In this document: piece by piece, positions 56,684-64,000 of the stretch
Layout: the number at the start of each line of letters is the position of its first letter
Position numbering within the stretch: the first letter of the stretch is position 1
Source of the DNA: Bryopsis sp. KO-2023
Taxonomy: Eukaryota; Chlorophyta; Ulvophyceae; Bryopsidales; Bryopsidaceae
DNA length: 64,000 nt
Reading direction: 5' to 3'
Assembly: GCA_030272585.1 (NCBI GenBank)
Contig: BSYQ01000006.1
Coordinates: 2,691,001-2,755,000, forward strand
The notes under the pieces: generated by a model
The model's database searches: none
Told to the model about the DNA's origin: nothing
Seen by the model: the letters and a program-made list of their open reading frames with translations, nothing else
Position numbers and translations under genes: made by a program

Positions 56684-57895
56684 CAGAAACACCTGCGGGT
56701 GGTGACTTGTCGGCATTTTTGCGAGACCGATCAATTCATCGATCAAATGATCAATACCGATCATGATCGGATGCAGGTCCGATCACGATCGGCCGATCAC
56801 GATCACACCGATCAAGGTCAGCCGATGAAGTGCCGACAGGTCGCGGCGCTTGATCGTGATCGGGATCGTGATCGGAACAACCGATCAGATCGGTGATCGG
56901 CGAACCGATCACGATCACGATCAACATGTGATCGGACGATCAAGAGCACGATCAACATTTGATCGGCCGATCACGATCACGATCACCGATCAGCCAAAAA
57001 TGAAAAAAAAAAAAAAAAAAACCGATCATTGCTAAAATCGGTTCTAGGACGCAGTTATGATGTCGGATTACTGCTGTGACCTAATATTACCTTAGTTTTG
57101 GAAGATCGATCAGATCCATAGTATGCTAGTGGCTGCAGGATGCTTGAGAGGAGCAGCAGGCACTTGGTGGAGAGGTCGGTATGAAGCTGCGATGGCGGGA
57201 CAGTTGAATCTGCCACAGGACGTTCCAGCTTTGGTAACAGCACTGAGACAGCAGTTTGGTAAAACGAATGAGAACAAAGACTTCAGGCGAGAATGGTCTC
57301 GTCTGAGGCAGGGACGATCTACCGTTGCTGAGTATGTGCATCAGTTCAGAAGACTTATGCTGCAGATCAATGACAGCAACGCTGGAGAGCAGCTGTTTCG
57401 TTTTGTAGAGGGTCTGAATGACCGTCTGCGAACTAAGGTTGAAATGGAAGATCCTGCAGATCTGGAGCGTGCGATAGCACTCGCCGCCACTTGGGAAGGT
57501 CCGCTGGAGGCGTACCGCAGAGAAGGACGCAGAGGCCACAGTCCCAGAGGCAGGCGTGAAGGATCACGCAGAGACAGATCAAAGAGCAGAGGCCGATCTT
57601 ACAGCAGAGGCCGATCCTACAGCAGAGGAAGATCGCAGAGTCGAGGTCGCAGTGCTGGTCGTGGCAGAACTGACGCAGATCGTGATAGGTATACACCACA
57701 CCAATATACACCACAATTAGGGGACCGCATGGAGGTTGATGGCCTCCAGCGTAACCGCGTGGGTTTTGATGTTGGTAGAAACCGAAGCGACAGTCGCAGT
57801 AAAAGCAGAGGACGCAGTGGTAGTCCTCGCAGACAGAGGCAGAACAGAAGATCTGGAGAAAGTATCTCTGCCAGAAGGAGCAGAATGGATGCAGG

Positions 57896-58360
57896 CAGAG
57901 ATAGGACTTTACGGTTACGGTCACCGTAACCGGACCGTAACCACCGTAACCGGACCGTAACCGGAGTACAATTTTCGTCAGAAAATCGTACTTTTACGGC
58001 CGTAACCGTAGCACCGTACCACTCCGTACCGCTCCGTACCGGACCGTAACGACCGTAACGGCCGTAACAACCGTAAACCGTAGAAAGTGACCCCCGCAGG
58101 GTCCCGCGATTCCAAAGGAACCCAGGGGGATTCGAACCCGCGACCCTACTGACTGCAGCCTAACGCTTTAGCACTGAACCACGCTACTTCACGGTGATTT
58201 AGGGCCTACCGTAGTTATACCGTACCTGTTCCGTACCGTAAAAACAACATATTACTCCGGTTACGGTACGGAGTTACGGCCGTAGTACGGTGACCGTAAC
58301 CCGACCGTAACCGGACCGGACCGGAGTCGGACCAAAAATTTGGCCCAAGTCCTATCTCTG
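57896..58360. mobile_element. hAT-like non-autonomous element B in gag (465 bp)
   Basis: Flanked by the 8-bp direct repeat GATGCAGG (57888-57895 and 58361-58368). Perfect 14-bp terminal inverted repeat CAGAGATAGGACTT / AAGTCCTATCTCTG. A CAGAG start and an 8-bp duplication fit hAT. The interior is packed with CCGTAAC/GTTACGG motifs in both orientations and contains one tRNA-like module. No protein is encoded. Confidence 0.88.
58119..58193 (-). other. tRNA-like module in insertion B
   Basis: On the minus strand a box-A-like TAGCGTGGTTCAGTGC is followed by box B, CGGGTTCGAATCC, in tRNA spacing. The anticodon stem does not pair well, so a working tRNA is unlikely. It differs in sequence from the modules of insertion A. 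Confidence 0.55.
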
Positions 58361-58389
58361 GATGCAGGTCACTCTGCAGCGAATGTTGA

Positions 58390-61300
58390 TTGTTACAACT
58401 GCGGCAAGAAAGGACATTTTGCTGCAGACTGTCAGGAAAACTGAGGAGGCCAGAGTCTGGAGAGACTGCTGGCCGAGAAATCCTGGCGGAGGAGGATAGA
58501 AGTGGAGTGTGGGATGGCCGGTGCAGCCCACCACACAGAGAGGCTACCAATTGGGGGGTAGCAGAAATTTTAAAGCAGAACTCCAAGGTTGGAGAGCCAC
58601 GTGTAGCCTCAGCCAAGGAGAAGAAGAAGAAGAAGAAAATGATGGAGAACCTTGCAGGTACCGAGCCATGTGTAGCCATACCTGAAAGGGATCCTGCAGT
58701 GTCAGTGTTGAATTTTGCAGGTGGAGGGCCTTGTGTAGCCACATTTGCAGAATGTCTGGTGAAGGATAAAGGGACAACGAAGGAGGGTTGTGGGTTGTGT
58801 GAAGCCACAACCGCTCTGGTCTCTGAGGCAGGAGGTGATGAGCCAAGTGAAGCCACACCCAGCCTGCAGGTGATGTCGGGCAGTGCAGGTTTGGGAGGTG
58901 TACAGCCTGAACCTGAGCTGCACAATGTTACTGAGTGTAAAAGTACTGATGGTGATCTGAGGGCAGACACATCAGATTTTTCAGTGAGAGAGGAGCTTGA
59001 ACAGGGGAAACTTAGTGCAGATTCCCTTAAGAATGTTTGTTCAAGTGAACCCCCAGTTTTGAAGTTGAGAGGAGTCCAAGGGGGGACTCAAGGATTGTTG
59101 AAGACCACAGGGGCTGTGGCAGGTTGTTTTGCAAGAATTTTGTTAGATAGTGGTGCAACCGACAATTTTGTTTCGAAAGATTGGTTGCTAGAAAATGACA
59201 TTCAGGCAAAGACTTCTGAGGTGGTTACTGAAGTGCAGTTAGCAGATGGCAAGACTTCAGAGAAGGTAGAAAAAGAACTGCAGGCCAGTGTCAAGATGGG
59301 GAGGTTTGTTTCAGAGGAAAAGATGTATGCAGTGACACTAGGCAGGTATGATCTGGTGTTAGGTATGTCTTGGCTGAGTAAACACAACCCTATGATAGAT
59401 TGGCAGAAGAAGAAATTGGTTTTGCAGACACCTCAGGGAGTAGTCAAACTCAGAATGCAGACTGGTAGAGTAGAGGATTGCAGTACTGAAGATTTGGATA
59501 TGATGTCCGCCAAAGAGTTTGCTCGGGCAGCCCGCAAGGGTATGCCGATGTATTTGGTAAATCTTCGGGAAGTTCAGGAGGAACATTTGATTAATAATGT
59601 GGAAAGTACTGATGCAGTAAAAGGCAGTGTGGCAGAAACCTTGTCAGAGGAAGGAAAAGAGGCAGCTGAGTTAGAAAAACATATCAGAAAGGAGTTTCAG
59701 GATTTGTTTAAAGAGGAACTGCCGCAGGAGTTACCTCCTGACAGGGGTGTGAATCATAAGATTGAGTTGGTGGAAGGTGCAGAACCAGTAAAAAAGGGGC
59801 TTTATAGGGCCAGTTTTGCAGAAAGAGAAGAACTGAAAAAGCAGTTAGCAGAGTTGTTGAAGCAGGGATTTATCAGACCTAGCAAGTCTCCATGGGGTTC
59901 GCCGGTTTTGTTTGTTCCTAAGAAAAATGGGAAACTTAGGATGTGTGTGGATTTTCGGGCACTTAACAAACTAACGGTGAAAAATAGGTATCCTATCCCG
60001 AGGATAGAGGAGTTGCTGGATCAGATTCAGGGAGCACGCTGCTTCAGCAAGATTGACCTCTGCTCAGGCTACCATCAGGTGCGGTTGGATCCTGCAGATT
60101 GTGAAAAAACGGCCTTCCGCACCAGGTATGGCCTTTATGAGTATGTTGTTCTTCCTTTTGGGCTGACAAATGCCCCTGCCACTTTTATGAACACAATGAA
60201 TCATGTGCTGCATGATTTTCTGGACGTCTTTTGCATCGTTTACTTGGATGATATTTTGATTTTTAGCAAAGATTGGGCAGAACACAAAGTTCATTTGCGG
60301 AAAGTGATGCAGAGGTTGAGGGAACAGAAGTTGTATGCATCAGCTTCAAAGTGTGAGATCTGCAGAGATCAAGTTGAGTTTCTGGGGCATGAGTTAAGTG
60401 CTGCAGGAGTACAGGTGTTGCAGAGCAAGGTGCAGGTTATCAGAGATTGGCCACCCTTGACATCAGTGAAGGATCTCAGGTCCTTTCTGGGATTGGCAAA
60501 CTACTACAGGAGGTTCATGAAGGACTTCTCTGCCAGAGCCAAGCCTTTGACTGCATTACTCAAAAAGGATGCAGAGTGGAAATGGACTGAGACAGAAGCT
60601 GCAGCCATGCAGGATATCAAGGAGGCATTGATGTCTGCACCAGTACTATTGGTGCCTGACCCAAGTCTGAAGTTTGAGGTCACCACCGATGCTTCGGACT
60701 ATGCAATAGGAGCAGTCCTAACTCAGGACAAGGGACAGGGTCAGCAGCCAGTTGCATTTGAAAGCAGGAAGCTGCAACCTGCAGAACTCAACTATGCTAC
60801 TCATGAAAAGGAGCTGCTAGCAGTTGTGCATGCTCTGAAGGTCTGGAGACACTATTTGGATGCACAAGAGTTTGTGGTGCACACCGATCATGCACCCCTC
60901 AAGTTTTTGCATACTCAGCCTCACCTGTCGCAGAGGCAGGCAAGATGGATGGAGACTCTGCAATCTTTCAAGTTCGAGATCAAGTACAGACCAGGCAGAG
61001 ACAATGTGGTGGCAGATGCTCTGAGCAGGGCCACACATCAAGTGGAGGAAACAAAGTCTGAAATGAATGCTCAGGCTAGGCTGGAAGTTGCAGAAGGATT
61101 CCTGCAACAGGTGCAGACAGCTTATTCGAAGGATGCACTGTGCTTGCAGTTGATCAATGCAAGGCACAGACCTGGACATGTGAAATGGGATGGCCAAAGG
61201 CTCTGGAGAAGAATTGGGAATGCTTGGAAATGGTGGATTCCTGAAGCAGATGGGCTCAGAGAGAAGATACTGCATGACTGCCATGAGTCCCCATTGGCAG

Positions 61301-62580
61301 GACATTTGGGCAGAAGGAAGACCCTTGTCAGGGTGCAGTTGCATTATTTCTGGCCCCACATCTCCGAGTCAGTCCACAAGTATGTCCGGAATTGCATTTC
61401 ATGTCAGAGGAACAAGGCTTCTAATCAGAGGCCTTTGGGTAAGCTGCAGCCCCTGCCTATTCCTGATGGCAGGTGGACCAGTGTTTCACTTGACTTTGTA
61501 GGGCCTTTACCTAGAACTCGAACTGGGTCAGATTATTTGTTGGTAGTTGTGGATAGGTTCACAAAAATGATCAGACTTATTCCTACTAAGCAGACAGTTA
61601 CTGCTGCAGGGGTAGCAGATTTATTTTTCCAGAATGTGGTTCGTTTCTTTGGGTTACCTCAAGAAATTGTTTCTGATCGGGATACTCGTTTCACTAGCAA
61701 TTTTTGGAGGTCTCTTTGGAAGAAGGCTGGAACAAGATTGGCAATGTCAAGCAGTTATCATCCTGAGACAGATGGTCAGACTGAAAGGGCTAACAGAACA
61801 GTGCAGGAAATTCTGCGCAGTTATGTTGAACCTGCAGGAACAGATTGGGATCAGCACTTGGCAGCTGCTGAGTTTGCTTACAACTCCAGTGTCAATGCTA
61901 CTACTGGATTCTCCCCCTTCTACTTGATGAATGGGCAGAACCCAAGGACTCCTGCAAGTGCTGTGGCTGTGTCAGCCTGCCCAGCAGTGGATGATTGGTG
62001 GACTACTTGGCAATCTGATCTGGAAAAATGCAGACACAATATTGCTGCTGCTCAGGCACGTCAACGCCAGGTGGCGGACGAAACCAGGCGGGGAGGGGGC
62101 TTTGAGCTAGGCGAAAAAGTTTTTCTGGCCACAAAAGACTTACCCCTACCTGCAGTGTTGAGCAGAAAGTTGTCAGCAAAGTACTGTGGACCATTTGAAG
62201 TCACTGAGAAGCTCTCTGAAGTTGCAGTCAGGTTGAGACTGCCACGTCATTGGAGGATACATGATGTGTTTCATGTGTCCAAGCTCAAACCTGCATTTGA
62301 AGATCAGGTGGGCAGCTTTCCAGCAAGGGAGGCACCCAGGTGGCAACCTGAACCTGAACTTGTGGATGGTCAAGAGGAATATCAGGTGGACAGAATTCTG
62401 GCAGACAGGACTGTCAGAGGCAGGAAGCAGTACCTTGTTCGATGGCAGGGATATGATCAATCTGAGGACACATGGGAACCTGCAGAACATTTGCAGAATG
62501 CTCGAGATATACTACGTGACTATCAGCAAAGGAGTGAAGGGACCGCAATGAGGCGACGTCCTAGTCGGAAAGCACAGTAA
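58390..62580 (+). CDS. pol: Pol polyprotein of element 2: protease, RT, RNase H, integrase, chromodomain
   Basis: One open frame of 1,396 codons in the -1 frame of gag, overlapping the gag zinc knuckle by 55 nt. Domains in order: a Gly/Glu-rich spacer; protease (ILLDSGATDNFVSKDW); RT (CVDFRALNKLTVKNRYPIPR, FSKIDLCSGYHQVRL, LPFGLTNAPATFM, catalytic YLDDILIFSK); RNase H (TTDASDYAIGAVL, HEKELLAVVHALK, HTDHAPLK); integrase zinc finger (GHLGRRKTL ... CISCQRNKA) and DDE core (SLDFVGPLPR, SDRDTRFTSNFW, SYHPETDGQTERANRTVQE); and a C-terminal chromodomain (VDRILADRTVRGRKQYLVRW ... WEPAEHL). No stop or frameshift is seen, so pol is intact. The chromodomain targets integration to heterochromatin. It has no ATG in the overlap, which implies frameshifting or another recoding mechanism. 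Confidence 0.95.
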   Translation: MLQLRQERTFCCRLSGKLRRPESGETAGREILAEEDRSGVWDGRCSPPHREATNWGVAEILKQNSKVGEPRVASAKEKKKKKKMMENLAGTEPCVAIPERDPAVSVLNFAGGGPCVATFAECLVKDKGTTKEGCGLCEATTALVSEAGGDEPSEATPSLQVMSGSAGLGGVQPEPELHNVTECKSTDGDLRADTSDFSVREELEQGKLSADSLKNVCSSEPPVLKLRGVQGGTQGLLKTTGAVAGCFARILLDSGATDNFVSKDWLLENDIQAKTSEVVTEVQLADGKTSEKVEKELQASVKMGRFVSEEKMYAVTLGRYDLVLGMSWLSKHNPMIDWQKKKLVLQTPQGVVKLRMQTGRVEDCSTEDLDMMSAKEFARAARKGMPMYLVNLREVQEEHLINNVESTDAVKGSVAETLSEEGKEAAELEKHIRKEFQDLFKEELPQELPPDRGVNHKIELVEGAEPVKKGLYRASFAEREELKKQLAELLKQGFIRPSKSPWGSPVLFVPKKNGKLRMCVDFRALNKLTVKNRYPIPRIEELLDQIQGARCFSKIDLCSGYHQVRLDPADCEKTAFRTRYGLYEYVVLPFGLTNAPATFMNTMNHVLHDFLDVFCIVYLDDILIFSKDWAEHKVHLRKVMQRLREQKLYASASKCEICRDQVEFLGHELSAAGVQVLQSKVQVIRDWPPLTSVKDLRSFLGLANYYRRFMKDFSARAKPLTALLKKDAEWKWTETEAAAMQDIKEALMSAPVLLVPDPSLKFEVTTDASDYAIGAVLTQDKGQGQQPVAFESRKLQPAELNYATHEKELLAVVHALKVWRHYLDAQEFVVHTDHAPLKFLHTQPHLSQRQARWMETLQSFKFEIKYRPGRDNVVADALSRATHQVEETKSEMNAQARLEVAEGFLQQVQTAYSKDALCLQLINARHRPGHVKWDGQRLWRRIGNAWKWWIPEADGLREKILHDCHESPLAGHLGRRKTLVRVQLHYFWPHISESVHKYVRNCISCQRNKASNQRPLGKLQPLPIPDGRWTSVSLDFVGPLPRTRTGSDYLLVVVDRFTKMIRLIPTKQTVTAAGVADLFFQNVVRFFGLPQEIVSDRDTRFTSNFWRSLWKKAGTRLAMSSSYHPETDGQTERANRTVQEILRSYVEPAGTDWDQHLAAAEFAYNSSVNATTGFSPFYLMNGQNPRTPASAVAVSACPAVDDWWTTWQSDLEKCRHNIAAAQARQRQVADETRRGGGFELGEKVFLATKDLPLPAVLSRKLSAKYCGPFEVTEKLSEVAVRLRLPRHWRIHDVFHVSKLKPAFEDQVGSFPAREAPRWQPEPELVDGQEEYQVDRILADRTVRGRKQYLVRWQGYDQSEDTWEPAEHLQNARDILRDYQQRSEGTAMRRRPSRKAQ

Positions 62581-62637
62581 AAACTGAAGAAGAAAAGGGA
62601 GAGTGTTATTTTCTCTTTATCGTTCGCGTGAGCAGGA

Positions 62638-63486
62638 ATGGTAGACCACGCTCAAGAGACCGAGGATCAGGTGGAACAAGCTTTCAAGTTGTTGAGCTCC
62701 AGGGCAGCATCAGCAGCAAATCTGTCCGCACAGCTTCGGAAAGCAAGAACTGAGTTGCAAGTCGCCCGTGCTGAAAATTATCGTTGGCGCGAGTGGGCAG
62801 CGAATATACCAGAAGTGGTGCAAGGGACTCAGCTCAGAGATGCAGATGCGGATGAGATCTCAGGAAGAGTAATGGAGTGTGAAGGAAAGTCAGTTGCAGG
62901 AAAGGAAAAGGTGGCTGATGTTAAGGAAGAAGAAGCAGGGTGGTACAGCAATTCTGTTGACAGAATACTTCCAAATCAGACACTGCTACTGCCAGAAGTG
63001 CAGCTAAACCCTGTGGAAGGGCTGACAGAGTCAAGCATGGGATGCACTCTGTGTTTCAAGACCTGCAACAGGCCAGTGCACACATTCCCTTGTGGTCAGC
63101 ACAGGGTCTGCTGCAGATCTGTTTGTTGGATGAGGATGTGGTATGCCTATGATACCACTATTCAGCTCGATGCCGAGGGAAGGATGCAGGCGAACTGTCC
63201 AATTTCTCTGAAGGTAGCAAGTCCAGGACCTGCTCAGTTTGGAGAATGTGGATTGTGCAGGATGGTAAGGAGACATCCAGGCTTGACAGTCCCTCCAGCA
63301 AGAGTCATGACAACACTTCGGATTGCAGGATTGGAGTTGCCTAAGAGCACTGCAGGAAGAAATCAGACAAACCGTGATGCAGCACCACACCGGATTGTTG
63401 AGTGGGAGGTTATACCTTCTAAGAAATCTGGGTCAGCAAAAAAGAGGAGTCTAGATGAGGTGATCTCACAGGGTGCAGGTGACTAG
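62638..63486 (+). CDS. Extra ORF of element 2: coiled coil plus RING-like zinc finger
   Basis: 282 aa, starting 57 nt after the pol stop. The N-terminal 50 residues form a likely coiled coil (VEQAFKLLSSRAASAANLSA, then QLRKARTELQVARAE). After an acidic middle comes a Cys/His cluster: CTLCFKTCNRPVHTFPCGQH then RVCCRSVC, and later NCPISL and ECGLC. The order C-x2-C ... C-x2-H-x2-C-x3-C ... C-x2-C fits a RING finger with altered spacing, the fold of ubiquitin ligases. The C-terminus is basic (KKSGSAKKRSLDE). Ty3/gypsy elements sometimes carry an envelope-like ORF here; this one has no signal peptide or membrane span and is not envelope. Function in the element is unknown. Confidence 0.8.
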   Translation: MVDHAQETEDQVEQAFKLLSSRAASAANLSAQLRKARTELQVARAENYRWREWAANIPEVVQGTQLRDADADEISGRVMECEGKSVAGKEKVADVKEEEAGWYSNSVDRILPNQTLLLPEVQLNPVEGLTESSMGCTLCFKTCNRPVHTFPCGQHRVCCRSVCWMRMWYAYDTTIQLDAEGRMQANCPISLKVASPGPAQFGECGLCRMVRRHPGLTVPPARVMTTLRIAGLELPKSTAGRNQTNRDAAPHRIVEWEVIPSKKSGSAKKRSLDEVISQGAGD

Positions 63487-64000
63487 TGCAGTTTGCTGCA
63501 GGTCATTTGAAGGAATGTTTGGTTTTTATTGAAATATGATTTGCAGTGGGAGCTGCCAGTTCAGGCAGAACATATTAGGCTGATTGAATGAAACTTGTTA
63601 TGTTTCTTGACTTGGTGGAATTTGGAAAAGAAGAATTTTTCTGAGGGAGTAATATCATTTTGTTCCTTTTCTTAAGTGCTTATGGGACAGGCAGAGTATT
63701 TTTCAGATTCTTAATAAACCTGCCAACTAGATACATTTTTGATAGCTGCAACAGAATGTGGTTTATTGCTGCAGCATAATAGTATCCTTTGAGAAGGGAC
63801 ATTTTTACTGATTACTAGAACTTTGGGGGCTGAAAAGCAGTGTTTATTTTGAGAAACTGCTGATCAGTCATTTGACTTGTTTCTACTGATTATGGGTTTT
63901 ATATTTGCAAGGGTTGAGACCTTGAGAATAACACTGTTTCTAGTTATGTTTTATATGCCAAGGAAGTGAGAAGCTGCAGAAAACAGTTCAAGGGTGCAGC
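63487..64000 (+). other. Untranslated 3' region of element 2
   Basis: No ORF beyond 60 codons and no domain. The window ends before a second LTR: the LTR start TGTAGCGAAT does not recur here. Confidence 0.6.

Larger units (their letters stand above)
56101..57125. mobile_element. hAT-like non-autonomous fold-back element A in gag (1,025 bp)
   Basis: Flanked by the 8-bp direct repeat CTAGTGGC (56093-56100 and 57126-57133). Terminal inverted repeat of 13 perfect bases, CATACTATGGATC, extended imperfectly. The interior is full of GATC-centred palindromes (CGATCGGCCGATC type). Large inverted arms at about 56417-56553 and 56580-56717 each contain a tRNA-like module. No transposase is encoded. An 8-bp duplication is typical of the hAT superfamily, so I class it as hAT-like; the terminal sequence is not a textbook hAT end. 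Confidence 0.85.
55757..58444 (+). pseudogene. gag: Gag of element 2, split by two insertions
   Basis: Three pieces in order: 55757-56100 (N-terminal part, coiled helix LRQMILNMQEEVQHLRHV), 57126-57895 (gag domain: GAAGTWWRGRYEAAM, VAEYVHQFRRLML, LFRFVEGLNDRL, then an SR/RG-rich tract with SYSRGR repeats), and 58361-58444 (zinc knuckle CYNCGKKGHFAADC and stop). The gaps are the two fold-back insertions with 8-bp duplications; without each insertion and one copy of its duplication the frame is open. The protein is therefore not made whole from this copy. Gag would form the particle and bind element RNA. Confidence 0.88.
54691..64000 (+). mobile_element. Chromodomain Ty3/gypsy retrotransposon 2 (nested in element 1, right end outside window)
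   Basis: Layout: 473-bp LTR, primer-binding site, a short first ORF, gag (with two DNA-transposon-like insertions), pol with protease, RT, RNase H, integrase and chromodomain, an extra ORF with RING-like finger, and an untranslated tail to the window edge. It sits in the pol of element 1, so it is the younger of the two. The chromodomain after integrase places it among chromoviruses. Confidence 0.92.

Noticed and set aside
60817..61359. 180-codon minus-strand frame inside pol
   Set aside because: Shadow of the conserved RNase H and integrase coding strand; no domain.
62585..62603. Purine-rich run followed by TGTTAT as polypurine tract and 3' LTR start of element 2
   Set aside because: The sequence after it does not match the 5' LTR, which starts TGTAGCGAAT, and an intact ORF follows.
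1..64000. CRISPR arrays, bacterial operons, rRNA genes
   Set aside because: No regularly spaced repeats, no ribosome-binding sites and no rRNA-like sequence; the window is eukaryotic with spliceosomal introns.

Overview
The window is nuclear DNA from a eukaryote of the green lineage. The genes point to Viridiplantae: a WRKY transcription factor, a plant-type ureidoglycolate amidohydrolase, an SCI1-like protein, a type II metacaspase and a U-box protein with a kinase-like domain. Genes have many short GT-AG introns and the repeats are non-LTR and Ty3/gypsy retrotransposons, as in a green alga. I cannot tell a streptophyte from a prasinophyte or chlorophyte. Exon joins were worked out by hand; for most genes all exon phases agree and the summed coding length is a multiple of three.

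Gene-rich half (0-41 kb): WRKY factor (-), two or three small or unrecognised genes (4.4-9.2 kb), an ankyrin/pseudokinase/U-box protein (-), SCI1-like protein (+), AE7/MIP18 cytosolic Fe-S assembly factor (+), ABC-class P-loop ATPase with an RGG N-terminus (-), ureidoglycolate amidohydrolase (+), phosducin-like protein (-), SAM50 (+), an F-box-like protein (-), metacaspase (-) and an organelle-type glutaredoxin (-). Three pairs are head to head with 193-341 bp between start codons. These are ordinary housekeeping genes and do not form one pathway.

Repeat-rich half (41-64 kb): two truncated non-LTR retrotransposon 3' ends face each other. One overlaps a complete dUTPase ORF and the other ends in 114-bp tandem repeats. 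Next come decayed ankyrin and poly(A)-binding-protein fragments and a frameshifted LINE without an endonuclease domain. A Ty3/gypsy element with a 547-bp LTR follows, split in its pol by a second chromodomain Ty3/gypsy element with a 473-bp LTR. The gag of the second element holds two further insertions. Each has terminal inverted repeats, 8-bp target duplications and tRNA-like box A/B modules. After pol, the second element has an extra ORF with a coiled coil and a RING-like zinc finger. It runs off the right edge of the window.

The most novel items are the extra RING-like ORF, the tRNA-like-bearing hAT-like fold-back insertions, the LINE/dUTPase overlap, and the ankyrin-pseudokinase-U-box architecture.
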